NCBI RefSeq assembly: GCF_001983105.1
Contig: NZ_MOMC01000047.1
Coordinates: 87,536 to 96,571 of the forward strand
DNA length: 9,036 bases
Reading direction: 5' to 3'
From: Pseudofrankia asymbiotica
Lineage (GTDB): Bacteria > Actinomycetota > Actinomycetes > Frankiales > Frankiaceae
Part shown: positions 1-6,437 of the stretch, one piece after another
How positions within the stretch are numbered: the stretch's first letter is position 1
Layout of the letters: the number at the start of each line of letters is the position of its first letter
Made by a program: the position numbers and the translations under genes
Notes under the pieces: model-generated
Told to the model about the DNA's origin: nothing
The model's database searches: none
What the model saw: only the letters and a program-made list of their open reading frames with translations

Positions 1-180
1 CCGCGGTCCCGCAAGGCCATCCCGTCTGGCGTGATCGCCGGTTGTGCCTTCTGGTGGTCGTGGAACGCCGAGCAGCTGCACCACCGGAGGGACGACCACC
101 GGAGGGACGACCACCGGAGGGACGACCACCGGAGGGCCGACCACCGGAGGGCCGAGGTCGCGATCATGCGCGCGGCGTGA
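1..180 (+). CDS. C-terminal fragment of an unidentified protein with a His/Arg/Asp repeat tail
   Basis: Frame 1 is open from the first base to a TGA at 178-180, giving the last 59 residues of a gene that starts outside the window. Of the 59 sense codons only three end in A or T (near positions 27, 42 and 45), the codon bias expected of a real gene here; the other two frames lack it. The fragment begins with a Trp/Cys/Phe-containing stretch (GCAFWWSW at about residues 14-21) that could be the end of a membrane or core segment. A highly charged tail follows, with HRRDD three times, then HRRAD and HRRAE, ending VAIMRAA. The tail is encoded by the 15-bp tandem repeat at 80-154, whose length keeps the frame. 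I do not recognise the family. The next gene starts 90 bases later, so co-transcription is possible. Confidence 0.6.
   Translation, partial: PRSRKAIPSGVIAGCAFWWSWNAEQLHHRRDDHRRDDHRRDDHRRADHRRAEVAIMRAA
80..154 (+). repeat. Five tandem copies of a 15-bp unit inside the left-edge gene
   Basis: The unit ACCACCGGAGGGACG occurs at 80-94, 95-109 and 110-124. The variant ending GCCG occurs at 125-139 and 140-154. There are no other differences between copies. The period is a multiple of three, so copy-number change would add or remove HRRDD-type pentapeptides without a frameshift. Confidence 0.95.
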
Positions 181-210
181 CGGGGGCAGCCTCGCGTGTG
201 GCGGCGTCGC

Positions 211-236
211 GTCGGTCGGGTCGTCGTCGGTCGGGT
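211..236 (+). repeat. Short direct repeat upstream of the FAH-family gene
   Basis: GTCGGTCGGGT occurs at 211-221 and again at 226-236, a 15-base period in the 90-base gap before the gene at 271. No function is evident; it may be simple-sequence slippage. Confidence 0.6.
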
Positions 237-270
237 TGTGTGACGGGGTTCGTGAAGTGAGGGGGTCGCG

Positions 271-1188
271 ATGCGGTTCGTGGGGTTCCGGGAGGGCGGC
301 AGGGCACTCGTCGGCGTCCTGACCCAGACCAGCGGCGGCGCGCCAGGGGCGGCGACGCCGGCGGCGGGCGTGCCGGCGGTGATCGGGCTCGCGCCGGTCG
401 AGGAGTTCTACGCCGATCTGGCCCGCTGGCGGGACCGGGCCGCGGAGGCGCTCGCGCTGCCGGGGACCGCGGCGCGGCCCGCGCGTGAGCTGACGCTGGT
501 CCCGCCGGTCCCACCGGCGGCGCGGGTGCTGTGCGTCGGGCTGAACTACCGGGCGCACGCGGCCGAGACGGGCCTGCCGCTGCCGAAGTACCCGGCCATC
601 TTCGGCCGGTGGACGGTGTCGCTCACCGTCGACGGGACGCCGGCTCCGGTGCCGGCGGGGGAGCGCGGGCTGGACTGGGAGGGGGAGCTGGGCGTCGTCG
701 TCGGCGCGACGCTCGCCGACGCCGACGAGGCGACCGCGCTCGCCGGCGTGCTCGGCTACGCCGCGTTCAACGACCTGTCCGCCCGGCGGGCCCAGGGGCG
801 TTCGCCGCAGTGGACTCTCGGCAAGAACTCCGACCACAGCGGGCCCCTCGGCCCGGTCGTCACCGCCGACGAGGTCGGCGACCCTGCCGACGGGCTGCGG
901 GTCGTCACCCGGATGCGCACCCGCGCGGACGACGGCTCGGTGGTCGAGGAGGTCGTCCAGGACGGCGACACCAGTGACATGATCTTCAGTGTCGGTCAGG
1001 TGCTGTCCTTCATCAGCCAGACGATCACCCTGCACCCCGGCGACCTGCTGGTCACCGGCACCCCCGCCGGCGTCGGGTACATCCGCAGGCCGGCCCGCTA
1101 CCTGGTACCCGGCGACTGGGTGGAGGTCGAGATCGAGCGGGTCGGCCGGGTCGCCACCCCGATCGTCGACGCCACCGGTCGCGGCTGA
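271..1188 (+). CDS. Fumarylacetoacetate hydrolase (FAH) family protein
   Basis: A 305-residue cytosolic enzyme of the FAH superfamily, metal-dependent enzymes that cleave, decarboxylate or hydrate 2-oxo-acid substrates such as acylpyruvates, oxaloacetate or aromatic meta-cleavage products. A short N-terminal domain (about 1-80) precedes the FAH fold, which begins at GLNYRAHAAE (90-99). Compared with mammalian FAH, the metal ligands are present as E137 and E139 in DWEGEL and D168 in FNDLSAR. R172, Q175 and K185 match the substrate-side Arg, Gln and Lys. The usual SARD reads SARR, so one charged residue is reversed. The C-terminal signature DTSDMIFS...HPGDLLVTGTPAGVG spans about 233-269. The ATG start has an AGGGGG ribosome site 6-7 bases upstream. 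Length and motifs fit a complete enzyme. The substrate cannot be told from sequence; neighbours give no clear pathway. Confidence 0.9.
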   Translation: MRFVGFREGGRALVGVLTQTSGGAPGAATPAAGVPAVIGLAPVEEFYADLARWRDRAAEALALPGTAARPARELTLVPPVPPAARVLCVGLNYRAHAAETGLPLPKYPAIFGRWTVSLTVDGTPAPVPAGERGLDWEGELGVVVGATLADADEATALAGVLGYAAFNDLSARRAQGRSPQWTLGKNSDHSGPLGPVVTADEVGDPADGLRVVTRMRTRADDGSVVEEVVQDGDTSDMIFSVGQVLSFISQTITLHPGDLLVTGTPAGVGYIRRPARYLVPGDWVEVEIERVGRVATPIVDATGRG

Positions 1189-1196
1189 CAGCCGCG
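1180..1196 (+). terminator. Hairpin across the FAH stop codon
   Basis: CGCGGCT and AGCCGCG form a perfect 7-bp stem with a 3-base loop that overlaps the TGA. There is no T-run after it, so it is only a possible termination or mRNA-stabilising element. Confidence 0.3.
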
Positions 1197-1245
1197 CCGA
1201 CGTGTCCCGGCTGACCGGGGCGGCTGACCGGGGCGCCGATCGGCC

Positions 1246-1271
1246 CGGTTGATCGGCTCGGTTGATCGGCT
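1246..1271 (+). repeat. Tandem 13-bp repeat
   Basis: CGGTTGATCGGCT is present twice without a gap, followed by a partial third copy (CGGTTGG). It directly follows a second imperfect tandem (CGGCTGACCGGGG). Function unknown. Confidence 0.7.
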
Positions 1272-1392
1272 CGGTTGGCTTCCGCGGGCGGTCGCGCGCG
1301 GTTGTCGAGCGCGTCCGGTCACCGTGGTCCCGTTCGCCCGCCCCCCGGCCGCCCCGGTTTCCCGTGGGCGTGCCTCGTGACTATGACCGCGG

Positions 1393-1412
1393 TCGGGTAC
1401 CTGATGACCCGA
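1393..1412. promoter_or_regulatory. Inverted repeat, possible operator (copy A)
   Basis: TCGGGT and ACCCGA are perfect 6-bp arms separated by ACCTGATG. The core CGGGTAC...CCCG is shared with the dyad at 1473-1490. No nearby start codon shows which gene it would serve; the next gene begins over 400 bases on. Confidence 0.3.
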
Positions 1413-1472
1413 AGTCCGGGCGGTGGCGACCCGCCCGACGGCGCCCGCGGGCATGGCGGACGGCCGTGAAGA

Positions 1473-1490
1473 CCGGGTACTTGTTCCCGG
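1473..1490. promoter_or_regulatory. Inverted repeat, possible operator (copy B)
   Basis: CCGGGTACTTGTTCCCGG is an 18-bp dyad in which eight of nine base pairs match. It resembles copy A in its CGGGTAC-TG-T-CCCG core. Similar pairs of sites are typical of dimeric repressors, but binding is only inferred. Confidence 0.3.
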
Positions 1491-1728
1491 GAATGCTGTC
1501 AAGCACCGGTGCCCGCCGATTCCGTGTCGCCTCCCGGCCGCCTCCGCCGTCATTTGTGGGCGCATTTTCTTCGGAGGATCGGGTGGTATGGGGGATATAT
1601 TCCAGGGCCCTCGCGCCTTTCGCCCCGATGTAGGAATGAATCGGCCGCAAATCCGGCCGCGGACCGTACATGGCGAAACGGTGGGACGCTCCCTGATCCT
1701 TTTTTCGACTCGACGAAATCTAGCTACG

Positions 1729-1741
1729 CTGCGTCACGCAG
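1729..1741. promoter_or_regulatory. Short palindrome upstream of the secreted-protein gene
   Basis: CTGCGT and ACGCAG are perfect arms around one central base. The site overlaps the possible -10 box TACGCT (1725-1730) about 100 bases before the start at 1836, where an operator could lie. Chance occurrence of a 13-bp dyad cannot be excluded. Confidence 0.3.
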
Positions 1742-1835
1742 TCATTCCGATGTCGTATTCCGCGGCTGGCCGAAGACCGTGCGAGAGATATCCCGCGCGG
1801 CTGGAGGCCGCCAGGTGATTTGGGGGACCGGTTAG

Positions 1836-2138
1836 ATGAAGAAGTCGATTGGTCGACGCGCGGCCACCATCGCCGTCACCGGGGCTGTCGCCGTGGTTCT
1901 TGGTTTCGGTCCGGGAGTCGCTGCAGCGCAGGCCTGCGACTGGGGCTGGGGCGACAAGAAGGACGGCGGCTGGGACAGGGGCAAGGACGGCGGCTGGGGC
2001 AAGGACGGCGGCTGGGGCAAGGACCGTAAGGACGGTTGGGGTAAGGACGGTAAGGACGGCTGGGGCAAGGACGGTTGGGGCAAGGACCGCAAGGACGGCG
2101 GCTGGGGCAAGGACGGCAAGGACGACTGGGGTTGGTAG
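1836..2138 (+). CDS. Small secreted Lys-Asp-Gly-Trp repeat protein
   Basis: A 100-residue protein with a typical Sec signal peptide: MKKSIGRR, a hydrophobic core at about 9-28, then AAAQA with likely cleavage after residue 33. The mature part, about 67 residues, is almost only Gly, Asp, Lys and Trp, arranged as irregular GWGKDG, KDGW and RKDGGW units, and ends in WGW. It has 11 tryptophans, regularly spaced. The single cysteine would be the first mature residue (C34), but AQAC is not a good lipobox, so I favour signal peptidase I. The ATG is preceded by GGGGGA at 1822-1827. A strong terminator lies 80 bases downstream and no gene is close upstream, so it is probably transcribed alone. I do not recognise a family and no domain is visible. 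A cell-wall, metal- or polyanion-binding role, or a modified peptide, are possible but unproven. Confidence 0.8.
   Translation: MKKSIGRRAATIAVTGAVAVVLGFGPGVAAAQACDWGWGDKKDGGWDRGKDGGWGKDGGWGKDRKDGWGKDGKDGWGKDGWGKDRKDGGWGKDGKDDWGW
1960..2131 (+). repeat. Degenerate tandem repeat encoding the KDGW units
   Basis: Units of 12-18 bp related to GGCTGGGGCAAGGAC recur through the 3' two thirds of the secreted-protein gene. Unit lengths stay multiples of three. Synonymous differences between copies (GGC/GGT, CGC/CGT) suggest an old array under protein-level selection rather than recent slippage. Confidence 0.8.
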
Positions 2139-2217
2139 TCGCCCGCTGTCCGGCTCACTGGCCGGCTCCTGCCGGGACCATGCCGAAAAGCTGATGCTCC
2201 GGCGGTCCTGAAAGGCT

Positions 2218-2253
2218 GGGGCGGCGCTCCCTGTCCGGGCGCCGCCCCTCTTT
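2218..2253 (+). terminator. Strong intrinsic terminator after the secreted-protein gene
   Basis: GGGGCGGCGC (2218-2227) pairs perfectly with GCGCCGCCCC (2239-2248) across an 11-base loop, followed by TCTTT. It lies 80 bases after the stop codon and isolates the gene from the bkd region. Confidence 0.85.
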
Positions 2254-2378
2254 CGCGTGTCGCGGATTCGCGTGTGGCTCCGGGCCTCGCGCGACTATGC
2301 CCGGTTCCGCCCCGCACGCCGGCCAACATCCACGCGGGACCCGTCCTTCCTCGACAGGCTGTCGCGAGTGGCCAGCGG

Positions 2379-2415
2379 TCGGTTACCGAGTCATGGGTGA
2401 CAAGTGATCGGTAAC
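2379..2415. promoter_or_regulatory. Inverted heptamer cluster 1 (TCGGTTACCGA and TCGGTAAC)
   Basis: TCGGTTACCGA at 2379-2389 is itself an 11-bp palindrome. Its right part GTTACCGA (2382-2389) is also an exact inverted match of TCGGTAAC at 2408-2415. The same heptamer recurs in the dyad at 2579-2596, so this may be a distal operator for the bkd genes. The protein that would bind is unknown. Confidence 0.45.
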
Positions 2416-2578
2416 GGTGAAGGGTGGGGCGGTGAGGTCGGGTGGCGGGCCGGGCGCGGCACGGCGACCTGGTCGCGGACCACGCGGGCGCCCGAGCCTC
2501 CCACCAGCCGCCGCCTCCCGGTAATAACGTAGCGTATCCAGGCGGACCCCTACAGTAGTTATCGGGCGTACAACTATA

Positions 2579-2596
2579 TCGGTATTCGATTACCGA
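2579..2596. promoter_or_regulatory. Palindromic operator candidate in the bkdA upstream region
   Basis: TCGGTATTCGATTACCGA is an 18-bp dyad with eight of nine pairs matched, centred between 2587 and 2588 and ending 68 bases before the bkdA start. Its arms TCGGTA/TACCGA repeat the heptamer seen at 2379-2415. Position in the AT-rich segment and symmetry fit a repressor or activator site for the operon. Confidence 0.5.
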
Positions 2597-2647
2597 AAGT
2601 GGTCGAAATATGGTGAGGCTGTAATTGCGGTGGTCACGGTCAGCTCT

Positions 2648-2655
2648 GAGAGGGA
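2648..2655 (+). promoter_or_regulatory. Ribosome binding site that decides the bkdA start
   Basis: GAGAGGGA abuts the GTG at 2656, leaving no spacer, but is 9 bases from the GTG at 2665. The later GTG is therefore the more likely start, giving a protein beginning MSSGDSSDD. Confidence 0.6.
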
Positions 2656-2664
2656 GTGCGCTAC

Positions 2665-3786
2665 GTGAGTTCGGGTGATTCGTCCGACGACTACGGCGTA
2701 CGGCTGCTGAATCCCGACGGGTCAGCATGTGAGCATGTGGATTTCCCCGCACTGCTCGGCGTCGAGGAGCTGAAAGGCTGCTATGGGGCGATGCTGCGGA
2801 CCCGCCACCTAGACGAGGCGGCGACCGCGCTGCAGCGCCAGGGTGAGCTCGCGCTGTGGATCCCGCTGCGCGGCCAGGAGGCGGCCCAGATCGGCTCCGT
2901 GCGCGCGGCCACGCCCACCGACTTCATCTTCCCGAGCTACCGGGAGCACGCCGTCGCCTGGGACCGGGGCCTGCCCGCGGTCGAGGTGATGCGGCTGCTG
3001 CGCGGGATCACCCACGGCGGCTGGGACCCGGCCGCCCACAACCTGGCCAACTACGCGCTCGTGCTCGCCTCGCAGACGCTGCACGCCGTCGGCTATGCCC
3101 TCGGCCTCCAGCTCGACGCCCGGCTTGACCCCCGGTACGACGCCCAGGCCGGCGCGCCGGCCGGGCCGGAGCCGGCGGCGGTGATCGCGTACCTCGGCGA
3201 CGGCGCGATGAGCCAGGGCGACGCCAACGAGGCGTTCGTCTGGGCCGCGAGCTTCAACGCCCCGGTGGTCTTCTTCTGCCAGAACAACCAGTGGGCGATC
3301 TCCACCCCGGCGGCGCGCCAGTCGAGGGTGCCGCTGGCCGCCCGGGCCGCCGGGTTCGGTTTCCCGGGCGTGCGGGTCGACGGCAACGACGTCGTCGCCG
3401 TGCATTCGGTCACGTCGTCCGCGCTGGCGCGGGCTCGCGCGGGCGAGGGCCCCACACTGATCGAGGCCTATACCTACCGGATGGGACCGCACACCACCTC
3501 CGACGACCCGACCCGATACCAGCCGACCGGCGAGGTCGACCACTGGCGGGCGCTCGATCCGATCGACCGGGTCGAGCGGGCGCTGGCCCCGGTCTGCGAC
3601 GCCGCCTGGTTCGACGGGCAGCGGGCCGAGGCCGCGGCCGCGGCCGCCCGGCTGCGGACCGCGACGCTCGCGCTGCCGGACCCGGCGCCGGACGCGTTCT
3701 TCGACGAGGTGCTGGTGACCGAGACGGAGGAGGCCCGCGCCCAGCGCGCCAGCTTCCGCGAGTACCGGGAGTCGTTCCAGGTATGA
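2665..3786 (+). CDS. bkdA: Branched-chain 2-oxoacid dehydrogenase E1 component, alpha subunit
   Basis: The thiamine-diphosphate-binding half of the E1 decarboxylase that releases CO2 from 2-oxoacids and passes the acyl group to E2. It has 373 residues from the GTG at 2665 (376 if the GTG at 2656 is used), normal for the family. The substrate and cofactor region includes FPSYREHAVAW (89-99). The ThDP/Mg motif starts GDGAMSQGDANEA at 178 and ends with NN at 207-208. The loop YRMGPHTTSDD (271-281) matches the branched-chain E1alpha loop RIGHHSTSDD, with H276 at the place of the catalytic His and Thr in place of the phosphorylated Ser of mammals. The gene overlaps the E1beta gene by four bases (ATGA), implying coupled translation of a heterotetramer. 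A pyruvate-type substrate cannot be ruled out by sequence alone, but the E1beta motifs favour branched-chain acids. Confidence 0.9.
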   Translation: MSSGDSSDDYGVRLLNPDGSACEHVDFPALLGVEELKGCYGAMLRTRHLDEAATALQRQGELALWIPLRGQEAAQIGSVRAATPTDFIFPSYREHAVAWDRGLPAVEVMRLLRGITHGGWDPAAHNLANYALVLASQTLHAVGYALGLQLDARLDPRYDAQAGAPAGPEPAAVIAYLGDGAMSQGDANEAFVWAASFNAPVVFFCQNNQWAISTPAARQSRVPLAARAAGFGFPGVRVDGNDVVAVHSVTSSALARARAGEGPTLIEAYTYRMGPHTTSDDPTRYQPTGEVDHWRALDPIDRVERALAPVCDAAWFDGQRAEAAAAAARLRTATLALPDPAPDAFFDEVLVTETEEARAQRASFREYRESFQV

Positions 3787-4832
3787 CGACCACGCACACG
3801 CCGCGGCCAAGCACGCTCCTGGTTCCCGAGGCCAGGCCCGCCGCCGAGCCGGCGCCGGCGTCCGTCCCGCTGGCCAGGGCGCTCGGCGCCGGGCTGCGGG
3901 ACGCGATGGCGGCGGACCCGAAGGTGGTCCTGCTGGGCGAGGACGTCGGCCGGCTCGGCGGCGTCTTCAGAGTCACCGACGGGCTGCAGGAGGAGTTCGG
4001 CGAGGCGCGGGTGATCGACAGCCCGCTCTCGGAGAGCGGCATCGTCGGCGCCGCGATCGGGCTCGCGATGCGCGGCTACCGGCCCGTCTGCGAGATCCAG
4101 TTCGACGGCTTCGTCTACCCCGCGTTCGACCAGATCGTCACCCAGCTCTCCCGGCTGCACCAGCGTTCCGCCGGCCACCTGCGGATGGCGGTGACGATCA
4201 GGATTCCCTACGGCGGCGGGATCCACGCCGTCGAGCACCACAGCGAGTCCCCGGAGGCGTACTTCGCGCACACCCCGGGGCTGCGGCTGCTGACCCCGTC
4301 GACGTCCGCCGACGCCTACCTGCTGCTGCGCCAGGCGATCGCCTGCGACGACCCGGTGATCTTCTTCGAGCCGAAGCGGCGTTACTGGGAGCGCGGCCCG
4401 CTGACCGCCCCCGAGGACCCGCCGCCACCGATGGAACGCGCCCGGGTCGCCCGGCCCGGCACCGACGTCACGCTCATCGCCTACGGGCCGACGGTGCGCA
4501 CCTGCCTGGACGCGGCGAGCGCCGCCGCGGCCGACGGCCGCTCCGTCGAGGTCGTCGACCTGCGCTCGCTCGCCCCGCTGGACTGGCCGACGCTGGCCGA
4601 CTCGGTGCGCCGCACCGGCCGGGCCGTCGTCGTGCACGAGGCGGTGGTGACGGCGGGGCTCGGCGCCGAGATCGCGGCGCGGCTGACCGAGGAGTGCTTC
4701 TACCACCTGGAGGCGCCGGTCGGCCGGGTCGGCGGGTACCACGCCCCGTACCCGGCCGCCCGGCTGGAGCAGGAGTACCTGCCCGACCTCGACCGGGTGC
4801 TCGACGCGGTGGACCGGGCCTTCAGGTACTGA
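3783..4832 (+). CDS. bkdB: Branched-chain 2-oxoacid dehydrogenase E1 component, beta subunit
   Basis: A 349-residue partner of the alpha subunit; together they form the alpha2beta2 E1. The start ATG overlaps the bkdA stop as ATGA, and the reading frame upstream of it is only a shadow of bkdA. An N-terminal extension rich in Pro and Ala (about 1-27) precedes the pyrimidine-binding domain. That domain has LGEDVG (51-56), SPLSESGIVGAAIG (80-93, with E84 the expected ThDP-contacting Glu) and EIQFDGFVYPAFDQI (104-118). HHSESPEAYFAHTPGL (152-167) and VIFFEPK (192-198) are typical of branched-chain rather than pyruvate E1beta. The C-terminal transketolase-type domain spans about 220-349 (LIAYGPTV, VVHEAVVTAGLG). 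It looks intact. The E2 gene follows after 63 bases. Confidence 0.92.
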   Translation: MTTTHTPRPSTLLVPEARPAAEPAPASVPLARALGAGLRDAMAADPKVVLLGEDVGRLGGVFRVTDGLQEEFGEARVIDSPLSESGIVGAAIGLAMRGYRPVCEIQFDGFVYPAFDQIVTQLSRLHQRSAGHLRMAVTIRIPYGGGIHAVEHHSESPEAYFAHTPGLRLLTPSTSADAYLLLRQAIACDDPVIFFEPKRRYWERGPLTAPEDPPPPMERARVARPGTDVTLIAYGPTVRTCLDAASAAAADGRSVEVVDLRSLAPLDWPTLADSVRRTGRAVVVHEAVVTAGLGAEIAARLTEECFYHLEAPVGRVGGYHAPYPAARLEQEYLPDLDRVLDAVDRAFRY

Positions 4833-4861
4833 CCCGCGCGCGGGCGCGTTCAGGCGCCTGA
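4833..4861. other. Two back-to-back palindromes between bkdB and bkdC
   Basis: CCCGCGCGCGGG (4833-4844) and TCAGGCGCCTGA (4850-4861) are each perfect 12-bp palindromes in the 63-base gap. Without a loop they make poor RNA hairpins. They may simply reflect GC-rich composition, or mark a processing or binding site. Confidence 0.3.
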
Positions 4862-4895
4862 CGCACGCGACCGCCCGACAGGTGAAAGAGGCCAG

Positions 4896-6386
4896 ATGTA
4901 CGACCAGTTCCACCTGCCAGACCTCGGCGAGGGCCTCGCCGAGGCGGAGATCGTGCACTGGCTGGTGCGGCCCGGGCAGACCGTGGAGCTCAACCAGCCC
5001 CTCGTCGAGGTGGAGACGGCCAAGGCCGCGGTGGAGATCCCGTCGCCGTTCGCGGGCGTGGTCCACGCCCTGCACTGCGCCGAGGGTGACCTGGTGCCCG
5101 TCGGCTCGGCGCTGCTCACCGTGGCCACGGCCGAGGCCCCGGCCCCGGCGGGGATCGAGCCTGACGACGCGCCGCCGGCACTGGTCGTCGGCCACGCGCC
5201 GGTCGAGCCCGCCGCGGGCGAGTCCCCGCGCCGCCGCCCGCGCCGACCGCTTCACCAGCCGCCCGCCACGGTCGCCGCCGCGGCCCCCGGGACCACCGCC
5301 GACCAGCCGCCGTCCTGGCCCGTCGCCACATCCAGCGCCGCGCTGTCGGACCTCGCGCCGCTGGTGAGGGCCCGGCCCGCGCCGGCGCTGAGCACGGCGC
5401 CGGCGGCGAACGGGTCGGCGGCTCCGGCGCGGGCGCGGGTGCTGGCCACCCCGCCCGTCCGCAAGCTCGCCCGCGACCTCGGCGTCGACCTCGCCGCCGT
5501 CCGGCCGACCGGCCCCGCCGGGACGATCGCCCGCGCCGACGTCACCGCGGCCGCCCGGCTCGGCGCGCCGGCGAGCCGCCCGGGTGCCGGCGAGGCACCG
5601 CCCCAGCGGGCGGGCCACGGCGGGGCCGAGCGGCCCTTGGCCAGGCCTGGTGAGCGGATCCCGGTGCGCGGCGTCGCCCGGCAGATGGCGCTCGCCATGG
5701 AACGCAGCGCCTTCACGGTTCCGCAGGCGACCGTGCACCGCACCGTCGACGTCACCGCGATGCTCGCGCTGGTCGCCCGGTGGCGGGCGGAGAACGAGGC
5801 GGCCGCGCGTCCTGGCGTGGCTCTCACGGCACCGGCCGTACCAAGGGTGACGGCGTTGGCGTTCATCGCGCGCGCCGTCGTCGCGGCGCTCGCGGCGCAC
5901 CCACTGGCGAACGCGCGCTGGCTGACGTCCGCCGACGGGTCCAGCGAGATCGAGGTGTTCGCGACCGTCAACCTCGGGGTGGCCGTGGCCTCCGACCGCG
6001 GACTGATCGTGCCGATCATCCCGGACGCGGGCAGGCTCTCGCTGCCCGCGCTCGCGGGCGAGCTCGCCGAGCTCGTCTCCCAGGCACGCGCCGGCCAGAC
6101 CCCGCCGGCCAGGATGGTCGGCGCCACGATCACCGTGTCCAACGTCGGCGTCTTCGGCGTCGACTCCGCCGCCGGGCTGGTCCGCGAGGGCGAGGCGGCG
6201 CTCGTCGTGCTGGGCGCCATCCGGGAGACCCCGGCCGTCTGGGAGGGCCAGGTCCAGGTCCGCCAGGTGATGACGATCTCGGTGTCGTTCGACCACCGGA
6301 TCCTGGACGGTGAGGCGGCCTCCCGGTACCTCGGCGAGATCGCCGCCGCGCTCGCCGACCCGCCGCGTCTGCTCCTGCTCGGCTAG
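4896..6386 (+). CDS. bkdC: Dihydrolipoyl acyltransferase, E2 core of the branched-chain 2-oxoacid dehydrogenase
   Basis: The 496-residue E2 takes the acyl group from E1 onto a lipoyl arm and transfers it to CoA; it also forms the core of the complex. Domains in order: a single lipoyl domain at about 3-78, with the lipoylated lysine K43 in EVETAKAAVEIP; a long Pro/Ala linker with an Arg-rich patch (PRRRPRR, 111-117); a peripheral subunit-binding domain at about 181-219 (LATPPVRKLARDLGVDL...GPAGTIARADV); a second linker; and the catalytic domain at about 250-496. That last domain ends with SFDHRILDG, in which H467 and D471 are the catalytic pair. All key residues are present. The ATG has AAAGAGG 4-5 bases upstream. 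The gene lacks an adjoining E3 (lipoamide dehydrogenase). Its product is most likely a branched-chain acyl-CoA, but acetyl transfer is not excluded. Confidence 0.93.
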   Translation: MYDQFHLPDLGEGLAEAEIVHWLVRPGQTVELNQPLVEVETAKAAVEIPSPFAGVVHALHCAEGDLVPVGSALLTVATAEAPAPAGIEPDDAPPALVVGHAPVEPAAGESPRRRPRRPLHQPPATVAAAAPGTTADQPPSWPVATSSAALSDLAPLVRARPAPALSTAPAANGSAAPARARVLATPPVRKLARDLGVDLAAVRPTGPAGTIARADVTAAARLGAPASRPGAGEAPPQRAGHGGAERPLARPGERIPVRGVARQMALAMERSAFTVPQATVHRTVDVTAMLALVARWRAENEAAARPGVALTAPAVPRVTALAFIARAVVAALAAHPLANARWLTSADGSSEIEVFATVNLGVAVASDRGLIVPIIPDAGRLSLPALAGELAELVSQARAGQTPPARMVGATITVSNVGVFGVDSAAGLVREGEAALVVLGAIRETPAVWEGQVQVRQVMTISVSFDHRILDGEAASRYLGEIAAALADPPRLLLLG

Positions 6387-6437
6387 TCCGCACGTTCGGC
6401 CGGGTCCGAGTGGCGAAAATCTCGTCCCGGCCGGACC

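Larger units (their letters stand above)
1189..1835. other. Gene-free stretch with repeats and dyads
   Basis: No reading frame here has the codon bias of the neighbouring genes. The first part holds tandem repeats: GGCTGACCGGGG twice at 1209-1233 and CGGTTGATCGGCT at 1246-1258 and 1259-1271. The middle has two similar inverted repeats (1393-1412 and 1473-1490). From about 1540 on the sequence is clearly less GC-rich, with T-runs and ATATAT, as expected of a promoter and leader for the secreted-protein gene at 1836. TATATT at 1596-1601 and TACGCT at 1725-1730 could be -10 boxes, but neither has a convincing -35 at the right spacing. No riboswitch class that I know fits. Confidence 0.6.
2254..2664. 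other. Gene-free regulatory stretch before the bkd genes
   Basis: No coding frame is convincing. The left half is ordinary GC-rich sequence with an inverted-repeat cluster at 2379-2415. From about 2517 to 2630 the sequence becomes AT-richer (TAATAACG, AACTATATC, TGTAATT) and contains a second dyad at 2579-2596. The bkd promoter must lie here if the genes start their own transcript. TACAGT (2551-2556) and TATATC (2575-2580) are candidate -10 boxes, but I see no matching -35, so I do not choose between them. Confidence 0.6.

Noticed and set aside
80..154. CRISPR array
   Set aside because: The units are contiguous 15-mers without spacers and lie in a coding frame.
1423..1818. 131-residue open frame between the FAH gene and the secreted-protein gene
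   Set aside because: No ribosome site, no codon bias at third positions, and no domain.
1836..2138. Lipoprotein assignment for the KDGW protein because of C34
   Set aside because: The residues before the cysteine are A-Q-A; a lipobox needs Leu or a similar residue at -3. The AQA site fits signal peptidase I better.
3291..3782. Longer start for the E1beta gene
   Set aside because: This upstream part is the out-of-frame shadow of bkdA; homology to E1beta begins only after the ATG at 3783, which has the typical ATGA overlap.
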